NCBI GenBank assembly: GCA_021772075.1
Contig: JAETNQ010000010.1
Span: 1 to 64,000 of the forward strand
Reading direction: 5' to 3'
Length of the DNA: 64,000 bases
Origin: Lachnospiraceae bacterium
GTDB taxonomy: Bacteria; Bacillota; Clostridia; Lachnospirales; Lachnospiraceae
Below, piece by piece: positions 1 through 9,784 of the stretch. A program made the translations under genes and the position numbers. The first letter of the stretch is position 1; each line of letters opens with the position of its first letter. The notes under the pieces were generated by a model. The model saw only the letters and a program-made list of their open reading frames with translations, was not told where the DNA came from and searched no databases.

Positions 1-1
1 A

Positions 2-58
2 AGGTATGCAATAGGGACAAATCCTGAAAAACATCTGGAACTGATTATGAACCTGTAA
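2..58 (+). CDS. Possible C-terminal tail of a gene cut by the window edge
   Basis: One frame is open from the left edge to a TAA at 56-58 and encodes about 18 residues ending LELIMNL. It could be the end of an upstream protein on the same strand as the sensor kinases. The piece is too short to recognise and could be chance. Confidence 0.25.
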   Translation, partial: RYAIGTNPEKHLELIMNL

Positions 59-132
59 TTTTTCAAATAGATGTGGGGATTTAGTTATGATACACATTCA
101 TGCGTTTGTCGTGTTATCCGGAGCCTTTTGTA

Positions 133-161
133 TTGACGTGATTGGCCGCATATGATATTAT
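133..161 (+). promoter_or_regulatory. Probable sigma-A promoter of the hybrid kinase pair
   Basis: TTGACG at 133-138 and TATTAT at 156-161 are separated by exactly 17 bp. This places a transcription start near 168, about 50 bases before the ATG at 216. No other gene starts nearby. No experimental support. Confidence 0.6.
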
Positions 162-215
162 GACACAGAATTTTCTGATTTTAATAGCAAAACGGTCGAT
201 GTGGAGGATAGGAAT

Positions 216-2843
216 ATGGATTATTCAGGGAGACTTTTTGGACGGGACGAAGAAGGCGCTCTGGCTGTCGAAACCCATAAACACATGCAGAGCGTCCAGA
301 ATATGGAGGCAGTCATCAATGAGGGGCTCCGGGTCGCTCTACTGGAAGAGACTCCGGACCAGTCACTGGGAGTGCTGCTGGAACACTTGGGAAAAGCGCT
401 GGACGGGGAGCGGACCTACATATTTGAGCGGAACGAAATGGGCTGCGATGACAACACTTATGAGTGGGTGGCCGGCGGAGTCGAGCCGGAAAAGGAAAAT
501 CTCCAAAATCTCCCTCCCGAAGTATGCGCAAGCTGGTATCGGAATTTCAGCACCGACAGGCATATTGTCATTGAGAGCCTGGAGGAAATCCGGGAAACCA
601 ATCCCCTCCAGTATGAAACCCTGAAGCGGCAGAACATCCATTCTCTTGTGGTAGTCCCCCTTTATGACGGCAAAAAGAATATCGGCTTTTACGGCGTGGA
701 CAATCCCCCTGTAAAGTCGCTGGAATATGCATCAAATATGCTTCAGACCGCCGCATACTTCATCGTGTCCTCCCTGAAGAGGCGCAACCTGGTCCGCGAA
801 CTCCAGAAGCGGAGCCATAATGTCCTCCATGCCCTCAGCGTGGATTACCTCGATATCTACCAGGTGAACTTTGATACCGGAGAATGCGAAACATACCGGC
901 ACAGCGAACGAATGGACATGGACTGGGCGGCTCTCTTTAAAGACGGTTATGAAACCGCCATGGATTGGTATATTTCCAAATACGTGGCTCCCCGGGACCA
1001 GGAGCGGCTCCGTGCCGTAACGAACAAAGACTACGTTCTCGCCCAGCTCAAGACAAAAAAGAAATTCTCTGTCCGATACCAGGTGCAAGACAGTTCCACC
1101 GAACTGAAACATCTGGAAATGCATTTTTCTGCAACGGAAAATTCCGAGGAGAACTGCGCGATTTTTGCGCAGCGGGATGTCAATGCCGTGGTAGAACAGG
1201 AGGAAAAGTACAAGTTAGAAGCCAGACAGAGTTTAGAGGACATTCTCGAGGGCGCCAGAACCGGTATCTGGACGATTGAACTGGAAGACGGCTGCCCGCC
1301 GAGGATGTATGCCGACCGGACCATGCGGCTTCTTCTGGGCGTATCGGAGGAAGTCGAACCGGAAGAATGCTACAGGCACTGGTTTAGAAATATAGATCCG
1401 GACTATGTGGAGATGGTGCAGGAAACGGTACTGGAAATATTAGAAATGGGGCGTTCCGAGGTAATTTATCCTTGGAATCATCCGGATCTTGGGAAAATTT
1501 ATGTCCGCTGCGGCGGCGTACCGGACAAAACATTCAAAAAACCGGGAGCCTGCCTGAACGGATACCATCAGGATATCACCGAGATCATGGAAGCAAAGAA
1601 AAAGCAGGACCAGGCCATCATGGAACTGCTGGAAAAAGTCAGACGGGCCAATTCGGCAAAGAGTGAATTCCTTTCCCATATGTCCCACGATCTCCGCACT
1701 CCCATAAACGGGATTTTGGGAATGATGGCGATCATGGAAAAAAGCCCGGATGATTTGGAACAGCAAAAAAAATGCCGGAAGAAAATCCGCGTATCGACAG
1801 AGCATTTGCTGTCTCTGGTGAATGACGTTCTCCAAGTCAGCAAACTGGAGAGCGGAAGGCCTGCCGTGGTAGAAGAACCGTTTGACCTCCGCAGTACGCT
1901 GGAAGACTGTATCACGATCCTGTCCCCCCAGGCGGAGGAAGGGAAAATCCATCTGGTTCTGGAAGAGGTCGATTTGCAGCATAACAGACTGGTTGGGAAT
2001 CCGCTGCACTTAAAACAAATCCTGATGAATGTCATCGACAACGCCCTCAAATATAACCGCCCCCATGGCTCCGTATTTGTCAGGGCAAAGGAAATCGCTT
2101 TCCAGGACGGAAAAGCAAGCTACCATTTTGTAGTCGAAGATACCGGAATCGGTATTGGGAAAGAGTTCAAAAAGCACATTTTTGAACCGTTTACCCAGGA
2201 ACACCAAGGTGCGAGAACCGATTATAACGGCGTCGGGCTCGGCATGTCCATTGCGAAAAAACTGGCAGACCAAATGAAGGGAACCATCGATATAGACAGC
2301 CAAGTCGGCATAGGAACCATAGTCCGGATCACTCTGCCGATTCGAACCGATGAGGCATGGAGCGGACAGCCTTCAGAGGAAAATAGCAATGTACAGGAAA
2401 ATATTTCCGGAATGCGCATTCTTCTGGTGGAGGATAACGAAATTAACTGTGAAATCGTAGAGTACATTCTTAGGGATGAGGGCGCGGAGGTCGTGACCGC
2501 CAACGACGGAAAGGCCGCCGTAGATGCGTTTACGGCATCCGATCCCGGAACGTTTGACTGCATACTCATGGATTTAATGATGCCGGTCATGAGCGGATAT
2601 GAGGCAGCACGGGTGATTCGCGGCCTGGACCGGACGGATGCGAAAGCCGTGCCTATCATAGCGCTGTCGGCAAACGCTTTCGAAGAGGATATTGCCCTGG
2701 CAAAGGATGCCGGAATGGATGCGCATATAGCCAAGCCGGTGGATATCCGCAAAATGTTCCAAGTTATGAGCCGGCTGGGGCGGCAACAGCCGCATGAAAC
2801 GGACGGCAGACAGCATACAGACAATACAAGCATAAAAAACTGA
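216..2843 (+). CDS. Cytoplasmic hybrid sensor histidine kinase (GAF/PAS-HisKA-HATPase-REC)
   Basis: Predicted hybrid two-component kinase of 875 residues. Order: GAF-like sensor in the first 200 residues, PAS-like region near 350-450, HisKA with the phospho-acceptor in SHDLRTP (H491), HATPase with N and G boxes (NALKYN, DTGIGIG, GVGLGMSIAKKL), and a C-terminal receiver with D786 in MDLMMP. No membrane segment is visible, so it probably senses a cytoplasmic signal. The ATG at 216 was chosen because GGAGGA at 203-208 precedes it at good spacing; an in-frame GTG at 201 would overlap that site. The next hybrid kinase starts 14 bases downstream, so the two are probably cotranscribed. There is no DNA-binding domain or separate regulator here; output is unknown, possibly through a phosphorelay. 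Confidence 0.93.
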   Translation: MDYSGRLFGRDEEGALAVETHKHMQSVQNMEAVINEGLRVALLEETPDQSLGVLLEHLGKALDGERTYIFERNEMGCDDNTYEWVAGGVEPEKENLQNLPPEVCASWYRNFSTDRHIVIESLEEIRETNPLQYETLKRQNIHSLVVVPLYDGKKNIGFYGVDNPPVKSLEYASNMLQTAAYFIVSSLKRRNLVRELQKRSHNVLHALSVDYLDIYQVNFDTGECETYRHSERMDMDWAALFKDGYETAMDWYISKYVAPRDQERLRAVTNKDYVLAQLKTKKKFSVRYQVQDSSTELKHLEMHFSATENSEENCAIFAQRDVNAVVEQEEKYKLEARQSLEDILEGARTGIWTIELEDGCPPRMYADRTMRLLLGVSEEVEPEECYRHWFRNIDPDYVEMVQETVLEILEMGRSEVIYPWNHPDLGKIYVRCGGVPDKTFKKPGACLNGYHQDITEIMEAKKKQDQAIMELLEKVRRANSAKSEFLSHMSHDLRTPINGILGMMAIMEKSPDDLEQQKKCRKKIRVSTEHLLSLVNDVLQVSKLESGRPAVVEEPFDLRSTLEDCITILSPQAEEGKIHLVLEEVDLQHNRLVGNPLHLKQILMNVIDNALKYNRPHGSVFVRAKEIAFQDGKASYHFVVEDTGIGIGKEFKKHIFEPFTQEHQGARTDYNGVGLGMSIAKKLADQMKGTIDIDSQVGIGTIVRITLPIRTDEAWSGQPSEENSNVQENISGMRILLVEDNEINCEIVEYILRDEGAEVVTANDGKAAVDAFTASDPGTFDCILMDLMMPVMSGYEAARVIRGLDRTDAKAVPIIALSANAFEEDIALAKDAGMDAHIAKPVDIRKMFQVMSRLGRQQPHETDGRQHTDNTSIKN

Positions 2844-2857
2844 GGAGATATAGACAT

Positions 2858-5443
2858 ATGAAAAATATGGCTTTACCGCGTTCTTTAAAGGTTAGCATAG
2901 CAATCATCATCTGCCTTACTATTTTTGTGTTTTCCTTCCTCGGATTATCCATTCACAATATGAGTGAAAACACAATTGAGGATATAGGTACCGCTTATAT
3001 GGACGGAATGAATGAGCAGGTATCTTTACACTTTGAAACTATCATTGCCCTCCGCCTGACAATGGCGGAATCAATAGCGCACATCGCTGCAGACAAAGAA
3101 AACTCCAGTTACGGTTCGAAGGAAGATATCGAATACGGCGCAAGGGCAAGGCATTTTTTATGCGCCGGCCTGTATTCATCTGACGGCAGGATCGAAATGA
3201 TTTATGGAGACCCTGTAGAACCCAGCCGCCCGGAACCCTTCCTGGAAAGCCTGAAAAACGGGGAACGCAAAGCGGCATCCGCTGTCTGCAGCAACGGCGA
3301 CAGAGTGATTTTGTTCGGCGTTCCCTGCCAATATCCCATGTCAGACGGAAACGACAGCCTTGCTATTGTTGTAGGGCTTTCTGCCAAATATATGAGCGAG
3401 ATCCTCTTCCTTGATGTAGACAGTTCGCTGATGTATTCGTTTGTCATACGAAAGGACGGCAGCTACGTTGTCGGGAACGAGGGCGATGTCCATGATAATT
3501 ATTTTGACAGGCTTTCCAGCATCTTCAATGGGCAAAGCGAAGATGCCGCTTCTTATATCGGACAGCTGACGGCTGCCATGGATGCGAACGAAGATTATTC
3601 CGTCATCCTGAAAAGCGGCGGATCACGTTACCATCTGTATTGTATCGCCCTTCCCTATTGCGACTGGTATCTTGTGACGGTTCTTCCTTTTGACGGGCTG
3701 GATCATGCGATTGCAGGCATGGGCAGACATTGGCTTGCCCTTGTTTACATCTCGTCTTTTGCAGTCATCGTCATGCTCCTTTACATATTCTGCCAATATT
3801 TAAAATTATTCAGAAACCAGGTATCTGAGTTAGAGCATATGAATTCGGAAATGGACACGGCGCTGGAAGCTGCGGAACGGGCGCAGAAAGAAGCGGAACG
3901 GGCCAATGCGGCAAAGCAGGGGTTCCTCTCCAGTATGAGCCATGACATACGCACCCCTATGAACGCCATAATCGGTATGACGTCATTAGCTCTAAATAAT
4001 GTGCATAATCCGAAACAGGTTCAGGATTATCTGCAGAAAATTGTTTTATCCAGCAAGCATCTGCTGGGGCTGATCAATGATGTATTGGATATATCCAAGA
4101 TCGAAAGCGGTAAAATGACGCTGAATGTGGAACCTGTATCACTAAGGACGGCGATGGACAGTATCGTCAATATCATGCATCCTCATAGCAAAGCGAAAAA
4201 CCTGCAGTTTAACGCCGCCGCCTACGAAATTCTTTCCGAAAATGTATGCTGCGACCGTGTACGGCTGAACCAGGTGTTGATTAACTTGCTGGGGAACGCC
4301 GTCAAATTCACGCCGGAAAACGGCTCTGTCCAAGTATCGGTATACCAGGAACCGCTGCCTGAGGATTCCAGCCGGATCCGCACCCATTTCCTGGTGAGCG
4401 ACACGGGGATCGGCATGTCAAAAGAATACCAAAAGGTATTATTTGACTCTTTTAGCAGAGAAGACAATACTTGCGTACAGAAAACGGAAGGTTCCGGGCT
4501 TGGAATGGCAATTACCAAGTATATTGTAGACGCGATGGGCGGCACTATTTCTGTCTGCAGCGAGCAGGGCAAGGGCAGCGAGTTCCATGTCGTTCTGGAT
4601 CTGGAAAAAACAGCGGGACAGGAAATGGATACGGCGCTCCCCGGCTGGAATATCCTGGTAGTGAACAGCGATGAGCGGGTATGCCTCAGCACAGTACATT
4701 TCTTAACGAAAATCGGCATCCACGCTGAATGGTGCCTGGACGCAGATCAGGCAATGGAACGGATTGCGGAACGCCGCCGCCGGAAAGACGGTTATCAACT
4801 GGTTCTTTTGGAATGGATGCTGCCGGGCATGAACGGGATTGAAGCTGCGCGGGCAATCCGGCTGCGCTATGGGGACGACAGCCCGGCTTTACTGCTCTCT
4901 GCCTGCGATTGGGGGGAAATAGCGGATGAAGCCAGGGAAGCGGGGATTTCCGGCTTTATTTCCAAACCGTTGTTCCCATCCGCTTTATTGGATGCCCTGA
5001 ATGCATTTTCCGGTGCCAGCGTTGAAGAAGCTGCCGATGCCGAAAGCACAGCCGACCTGATACTCCGCGGGAAACGCATTTTATTGGCGGAAGACAATGA
5101 ACTGAACTGGGAAGTTGCAAGAGAACTTCTTTCGGTTCTTGAAATGGATTTGGATTGGGTTGAAAACGGACAGATTTGCGTTGCTAAATTCGAGAACTCC
5201 CCTGTCGGGTATTATGATGCAATTATTATGGATGTGCGGATGCCTATTATGAACGGCTATGAAGCAACCATAGCCATCCGCGGGCTGGAACGCGAGGACG
5301 CGGATATTCCCATTATTGCTATGACAGCCGATGCGTTTTCGGAAGATATCCAAAAATGTTTGGAATGCGGCATGAATGACCATTTGGCAAAACCGATTGA
5401 CGTTCCGACAGTTGCCCTCAAATTAAAAAAATATTTAAAATAA
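2858..5443 (+). CDS. Membrane hybrid sensor histidine kinase with two receiver domains
   Basis: Predicted 861-residue membrane hybrid kinase. A membrane segment near residues 11-30, an extracellular sensor region of about 250 residues and a second membrane segment near 290-310 precede a coiled linker, HisKA (H362 in SHDIRTP) and HATPase (DTGIGMS, GSGLGMAI). Two receivers follow. The first has Glu (E652) where the phospho-acceptor Asp should be, in LLEWMLPG, and Asn-Ser in its acidic pocket, so it probably cannot be phosphorylated normally. The second is canonical (D792 in IIMDVRMP). GAGGAGA precedes the ATG. It follows the first hybrid kinase by 14 bases; the shared architecture suggests they work together or arose by duplication. 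Confidence 0.93.
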   Translation: MKNMALPRSLKVSIAIIICLTIFVFSFLGLSIHNMSENTIEDIGTAYMDGMNEQVSLHFETIIALRLTMAESIAHIAADKENSSYGSKEDIEYGARARHFLCAGLYSSDGRIEMIYGDPVEPSRPEPFLESLKNGERKAASAVCSNGDRVILFGVPCQYPMSDGNDSLAIVVGLSAKYMSEILFLDVDSSLMYSFVIRKDGSYVVGNEGDVHDNYFDRLSSIFNGQSEDAASYIGQLTAAMDANEDYSVILKSGGSRYHLYCIALPYCDWYLVTVLPFDGLDHAIAGMGRHWLALVYISSFAVIVMLLYIFCQYLKLFRNQVSELEHMNSEMDTALEAAERAQKEAERANAAKQGFLSSMSHDIRTPMNAIIGMTSLALNNVHNPKQVQDYLQKIVLSSKHLLGLINDVLDISKIESGKMTLNVEPVSLRTAMDSIVNIMHPHSKAKNLQFNAAAYEILSENVCCDRVRLNQVLINLLGNAVKFTPENGSVQVSVYQEPLPEDSSRIRTHFLVSDTGIGMSKEYQKVLFDSFSREDNTCVQKTEGSGLGMAITKYIVDAMGGTISVCSEQGKGSEFHVVLDLEKTAGQEMDTALPGWNILVVNSDERVCLSTVHFLTKIGIHAEWCLDADQAMERIAERRRRKDGYQLVLLEWMLPGMNGIEAARAIRLRYGDDSPALLLSACDWGEIADEAREAGISGFISKPLFPSALLDALNAFSGASVEEAADAESTADLILRGKRILLAEDNELNWEVARELLSVLEMDLDWVENGQICVAKFENSPVGYYDAIIMDVRMPIMNGYEATIAIRGLEREDADIPIIAMTADAFSEDIQKCLECGMNDHLAKPIDVPTVALKLKKYLK

Positions 5444-5469
5444 AGGATCGTTTTTTGCAAACACAAAAA

Positions 5470-5512
5470 AGGACGGGCGCGGAGAGCCATGGACAGCTCT
5501 TTGCGCCCGTTC
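5470..5512. terminator. Bidirectional rho-independent terminator between convergent genes
   Basis: ACGGGCGC at 5473-5480 pairs with GCGCCCGT at 5503-5510, with further pairing of GAGAGC to AGCTCT around the loop. The minus-strand transcript ends in a T-run (complement of AAAAAA), and the plus strand continues TCTTTACT. It lies between the stop of the second hybrid kinase and the stop of the convergent 288-residue gene. Confidence 0.75.
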
Positions 5513-5513
5513 T

Positions 5514-6380
5514 TTACTCTCCGAACAACTGCCCGGAGAGATCGCTGATATCCGGCACCGACCATGCTTCTTCGGCTGCCGCCTCTTCCGCTCTGTCGTT
5601 CGGCATATCGGCCGGCTTGGAAAGTTCTATGCTCGTAGTCACTGCCATTCCTCCCATCGTCCTCGTCATAACAAGCACTCTCGAACCGTCCGGCTTGACC
5701 TGGATATCCGTCTCCACTTTTGATTCCTTTTGATCCCCTTCCCTCTGGCTGGACTGTGCCTTCTTTTCATTTTCCTCTTTTCCTTGTTCCAGCGCGCCAA
5801 GGAATCTTTTATAATCCGCATATCCCTTTAAATTCCCGGCACGGTACTGCATCTCCATGACTTCCTTCACGATCTTCAGCCAGTCTTCTTTATCAAACAG
5901 GCTTTCATAACCATAGCTTCCTTCCTTGTCTTTGTGATGGGCATGGGCGAACATAAAATTCTGCAATGCATCCTGGCATTTCCCGCTTTTGGACAGCCAG
6001 GCGGAATAAGCATACATTTCAACCGTATCGCAGTCCGCCGGATCCACTGAGGAAATATCCACCATCCGTTCTGTCACATTCCCATGGGAATCCCATACTT
6101 TGACTTTATAGACAGGATGAGCCGGATCAAAATCATGGGGCTGGTAAACCGTCATGGATGTGTTTCCTGTCACGCATGCCCAGGCCGAAACGACTTTCCC
6201 ATCCTCCGCCGATTCTTCCCCATGCAGAACAATATCATGATTTTCTGCTTTTACCGTCCATGACATATTCGCTGCTTCTTCCTGCGGATTACTGTTTTCT
6301 GCTTTTTGCGCCGCCCCGTATCCGGCTGCATATTTTGCTCCAAAAGGATAGTTATTTGTTCCAATTCCACTGACTCCCAT
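5514..6380 (-). CDS. Unrecognised 288-residue protein, no signal peptide
   Basis: No family recognised. It starts MGVSGIGTNNYP and is hydrophilic, with no evident membrane segment. The middle (about 40-130) has beta-rich, Trp-containing text, and the region near 160-210 looks helical. After about residue 205 there is a charged linker rich in Glu, Lys and Gln, then a beta-rich stretch and an acidic tail. It lies 24 bases downstream of the pentad-repeat protein on the same strand and ends at a strong terminator, so the two are probably cotranscribed. The ATG was kept because GGGAGGAAAAT-like sequence precedes it. It may be a surface or sporulation-associated protein; this is only a guess from the company it keeps. 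Confidence 0.78.
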   Translation of the reverse strand: MGVSGIGTNNYPFGAKYAAGYGAAQKAENSNPQEEAANMSWTVKAENHDIVLHGEESAEDGKVVSAWACVTGNTSMTVYQPHDFDPAHPVYKVKVWDSHGNVTERMVDISSVDPADCDTVEMYAYSAWLSKSGKCQDALQNFMFAHAHHKDKEGSYGYESLFDKEDWLKIVKEVMEMQYRAGNLKGYADYKRFLGALEQGKEENEKKAQSSQREGDQKESKVETDIQVKPDGSRVLVMTRTMGGMAVTTSIELSKPADMPNDRAEEAAAEEAWSVPDISDLSGQLFGE

Positions 6381-6404
6381 ATTTTCCTCCCATTCCGCTG
6401 CCGC

Positions 6405-7340
6405 TTATCTTCGTTCTGACAGCCGTGTCTTTCCATCGCTGTTTCTATTTTTTAAAGTATTCTTATAGGCATTCACCATGCTCGCCCGGCTGGCGCCAAG
6501 CGTCGGCAGTCCTGCGGATGATAAACCGCCGGACAATAATCCGTATCCGGAAAGGCCGGAGGACAACAACCCGGAAGAAAGCAGGCCAAGGCCGGAAAGG
6601 TTCGCCCCCAGCAAACCGGAGGATGTCAAACCCAAACCGGAAAGGCCGGAACCCGGCAAGCCGGAGGATGTCAAACCCAAAGTGGAAAAGCCGGACGATG
6701 CCAAGCCCAGGCCGGAAAAACCGGCAGCGGAAAGCAGCGGCGATGCCAAGGCGCCCTGCGCTCCCATCATCCACCCATAGTTCTTCAAAGGAATGGACGC
6801 GCCATAACATTCCTTTTTCGATTTCCCGATCACCTGATATTCCACATGGGGTTCATAATCGGAAAGCTGTGTCGAAAAGCTTTCTCCCAGCATATGAATC
6901 ACTTCTTGTTCATAAGCAGGGTTGTTTTTCATGCTTTCCAGCGCCTCTTCCTTAAAGATAAGCACACCGCTCCCGCACATTTTCTTGCTGTCGCTGACAG
7001 GCAAGGATGACACGGAGTTGCAGACATATTGCTTATACTCGTCCAATGTCATTTCTTCCCTGGGCTTATTCATGTCTACCTGGTAATTCGTACGATAAAG
7101 CGGAGGACAGGACATAACGACATCCTTGCCTTCCGGAAATACCGCCGTCTCCTTTTGCAGCGCATCCTCCATATATTCCCGGAAGGATGCCCTTATTTTT
7201 TCCGCCGCGCTTCCGCCGACTGTCTTTCCAACGCCATTGCTCCCTGCCAGAACCCCGCTGGAAAACGGTTCTTCCCTGTTCCGGTATATCCTTGCTGCGC
7301 TTTCCACCGCCGCCATTCCGGGTACTATCATGTCCGCCAT
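6405..7340 (-). CDS. Unrecognised protein with C-terminal xxxGL pentad-repeat array
   Basis: A 311-residue protein with no recognised N-terminal domain. Residues 1-190 are mixed and mostly soluble. Residues about 204-283 are a near-perfect five-residue periodic array in which each unit ends in Gly-Leu (SGLGL, TSSGL, LSSGL, SGYGL). The pattern resembles a pentapeptide-repeat right-handed beta-helix with Leu in the central position, although Gly replaces the usual Asp/Asn; one unit (GANLS) is close to the classical form. A short basic tail follows (KNRNSDGKTRLSERR). A very strong GGGGAGGAGG site precedes the ATG. It lies 146 bases downstream of comEC on the same strand; a TATAAT lies in the gap, so it may have its own promoter. 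Confidence 0.78.
   Translation of the reverse strand: MADMIVPGMAAVESAARIYRNREEPFSSGVLAGSNGVGKTVGGSAAEKIRASFREYMEDALQKETAVFPEGKDVVMSCPPLYRTNYQVDMNKPREEMTLDEYKQYVCNSVSSLPVSDSKKMCGSGVLIFKEEALESMKNNPAYEQEVIHMLGESFSTQLSDYEPHVEYQVIGKSKKECYGASIPLKNYGWMMGAQGALASPLLSAAGFSGLGLASSGFSTLGLTSSGLPGSGLSGLGLTSSGLLGANLSGLGLLSSGLLSSGLSGYGLLSGGLSSAGLPTLGASRASMVNAYKNTLKNRNSDGKTRLSERR
6492..6731 (-). repeat. Coding array of about 15 pentads, consensus xxxGL
   Basis: This is the C-terminal part (residues about 204-283) of the 311-residue protein. At the DNA level the 15-base units are diverged, so the array is not a fresh tandem expansion. On the plus strand the same bases produce a misleading open frame rich in KPEDVKP. 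Confidence 0.75.
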
Positions 7341-7486
7341 ACGCCCCCTCCTCCCCGAAGCCTTATATTATATATACGATTTGACATGGGGAAAAGTTTC
7401 AGATGGATGATGAAATCCCTGTCCCTTTTTAAAAGCTGCATTTCCATCCATATCTCTTCTCCTGAAAGCCTTTACAGCCAATCCTC

Positions 7487-9769
7487 TCATGGCCGGAAAC
7501 ACCGTATTCCCACCCTGCCTTTTATCCAGCAGGCTGTCACTGCGCCATGCTCCGGCGTAGCATAAATCCGGCTCCCCGCCTCCTCCAGGCGTTCCAGCAG
7601 CTCCTCGTGGGGATGCCCGTAACGATTGTTTGCGCCGCAGGATATAAAAGCCAGCTTGGGCGACAGCATCTCCAGCATCTCCCTGCCGGTCGAATAAGCA
7701 GAACCATGATGCGCCACTTTTAACAACGTCAGACTGCCCATTCTTTTTTGCTCCCTCATATATCCCCATGCCATCTCCTCCCCGTCCCCTTCCAGATCTC
7801 CTGTAAAAAGCCCTGTAAAATTTTTATATTCCAGAAACAGCACCATGGAATATGCATTCCTTTCCTCTGTTTCATAACCAGCCAAAGGGTGTATGCAGGC
7901 AAGATTCATATCTCCATCTTCAATCCGCTGCCCCCTGCCGATATACTGCAGACGGATTCCTTTCTGTACGGCCAGTTCCTCCATCTTTCGATATTGCTCA
8001 TCAACGCTTTTCCGATCGATATCCGGAAGAATGAGACTGCCTATCGTCAATCCCCTGACCGGATATTCCTCCAGCAGCTCTATCACCCCGCCGCAATGAT
8101 CCCCGTCCGCATGGGTGACAAAGACTGCCTGGAGATGTCTCACTCCCATAAACTTCAAATACGGAAGGATCTGATATTCCATCACTTCCTTTTTCGTCGA
8201 ACTCCCCCCATCGATCAAATAATCCTTCCCTTCCCCGCTCCTGATATGAATGCAGTCCCCCTGCCCGACGTCCAGCATCGTCACATGGAAGCCGTCCCCG
8301 GTTCTCAGCAGAAGAATGCAAAGCCCGGCCATGACCCATTGGCATTTCCAGAAAAAAGGCAATTCCCCGGGATGGCGGTATACATAAACCGCCAGTAAAA
8401 TAAGCAGCAGCAAATATAATGCAATCTGCCACCCTTCCGGCCTTCCCCTTACCAGCAAGCCGCCGGGAATCTTCTCCCCCAGCCGGCAGCTTTGTTCATA
8501 AACCCAAAGAACCGCCCTGCAGATCCAGGAGACGCCTCTTGCCATACCAGGCGCGGCTCCTCCCGCAACCATGCAAAACAGCCCTCCTCCCATAACGATT
8601 GCCATCAACGGAATCACCAAAAGATTAAGCAATATAGAATATACCGGAAATTGATAGTAAAACCAGAAATGAACGGGAAGAGTTCCCAGAGTCACAGAAA
8701 TGCCGGAAACCGCCGACTGTTTAACTTTCCCAAGAATCCGTTCCCAATGCCGGATTTTCCGGTTATCATGATATCCTTTTTCCGCCGGATTTTTTTCTTC
8801 CTGCAAAACGGCAGGAAGCAGTCCGAGAGACGCCGCCGCCCCGAAGGAAAACAAAAAACCGCTATGAAAAGCGTACCCCGGCTGTTCCGCCAATAACAGT
8901 ACCGCCGCCAGCGCCAGGGCAGTCGCCATATCATAGGTACGCCCCAGCGCATCCGCCAGAAGATGCAGGATAAACATAATCATGGCTCTGACCACTGACA
9001 TGCTCATCCCCGTCATCGTCCCATAGCAAAGAATAATGCCGATGCCAACTGCAGCCGCCCCTTTCTGTAAAACACCGATCTTCCGCAGACACTGGTACAG
9101 ACCCATCCCGATCATAGAAATATGCAGGCCGGAAATGCTTAAAATATGGATAATCGAACTTTGCCGGTACAGTTCCTTCGTTTCTGCATCCAGCCCGTTT
9201 TTCTCCCCCAGCAAGATTGCTTTCATGACCGATGCCTCTTTGGGCGGAAAAACATTTTCCAGCGCTCTGGCAAAATAGCGCTTCAACCGATACAGCCTTT
9301 CCCTCACATGCCAGAATTCCCCTCCTGATGCCGTCATATAGGCATTATCCAGCCGGAATGAAATCTTCATCGTATCATAATAATTCTGCATATCGAACTC
9401 CCCCGGGTTACCCGCCCGGGCAAAACAGCGCACTTTGCCTTCCAAACGGACCGCCGTTCCCAGCTCGGGCTCCCTGTAGCCATCCCGTTCCATATAACAA
9501 ACTATATTCTTTATCTCACTTATGGGATTTTGTTCTGACGAATTCCTTTTCGAATATTCGGAATTCTCTAAGATATGTACTGACTTCAGATAAATCACCG
9601 GAATTGCACCGGAATCTGCCCGCTCTTTGTACTCTTTCCGGTACACCCTTCCCTCCGCCGCAATCTGCCGCCCGTCCAGGCCTCCATAGTCGGGCATCGG
9701 CATACATCGCTTGCAGAGGATAAGCACCGCCGCAAAGGCCAGGCATAAAAAACATAGAGGTCTTCTCAT
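7487..9769 (-). CDS. comEC: ComEC/Rec2-type DNA-uptake channel with metallo-beta-lactamase domain
   Basis: A 760-residue integral membrane protein expected to form the channel that carries single-stranded DNA across the cytoplasmic membrane. Order: N-terminal hydrophobic segment and DUF4131-like region (about 1-180), the multi-spanning Competence domain with SISGLHISMIGMGL near residue 235, and a C-terminal metallo-beta-lactamase domain (LDVGQGDCIHI, then THADGDHCGG with His 553, and VAHHGS). The length is normal for the family. AGAGGA precedes the ATG, 15 bases after the GerMN gene stop. It is the last gene of the comEA-regulator-kinase-gerMN-comEC run. A comEB gene is absent, as is common in Clostridia. 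Confidence 0.93.
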   Translation of the reverse strand: MRRPLCFLCLAFAAVLILCKRCMPMPDYGGLDGRQIAAEGRVYRKEYKERADSGAIPVIYLKSVHILENSEYSKRNSSEQNPISEIKNIVCYMERDGYREPELGTAVRLEGKVRCFARAGNPGEFDMQNYYDTMKISFRLDNAYMTASGGEFWHVRERLYRLKRYFARALENVFPPKEASVMKAILLGEKNGLDAETKELYRQSSIIHILSISGLHISMIGMGLYQCLRKIGVLQKGAAAVGIGIILCYGTMTGMSMSVVRAMIMFILHLLADALGRTYDMATALALAAVLLLAEQPGYAFHSGFLFSFGAAASLGLLPAVLQEEKNPAEKGYHDNRKIRHWERILGKVKQSAVSGISVTLGTLPVHFWFYYQFPVYSILLNLLVIPLMAIVMGGGLFCMVAGGAAPGMARGVSWICRAVLWVYEQSCRLGEKIPGGLLVRGRPEGWQIALYLLLLILLAVYVYRHPGELPFFWKCQWVMAGLCILLLRTGDGFHVTMLDVGQGDCIHIRSGEGKDYLIDGGSSTKKEVMEYQILPYLKFMGVRHLQAVFVTHADGDHCGGVIELLEEYPVRGLTIGSLILPDIDRKSVDEQYRKMEELAVQKGIRLQYIGRGQRIEDGDMNLACIHPLAGYETEERNAYSMVLFLEYKNFTGLFTGDLEGDGEEMAWGYMREQKRMGSLTLLKVAHHGSAYSTGREMLEMLSPKLAFISCGANNRYGHPHEELLERLEEAGSRIYATPEHGAVTACWIKGRVGIRCFRP

Positions 9770-9784
9770 CCATTCCTCTCTTTC

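Noticed and set aside
6478-6780. Plus-strand frame rich in KPEDVKP-like repeats
   Set aside because: It is the mirror of the pentad array in the minus-strand 311-residue gene; it has no ribosome site and its repeat pattern is explained by the coding strand.
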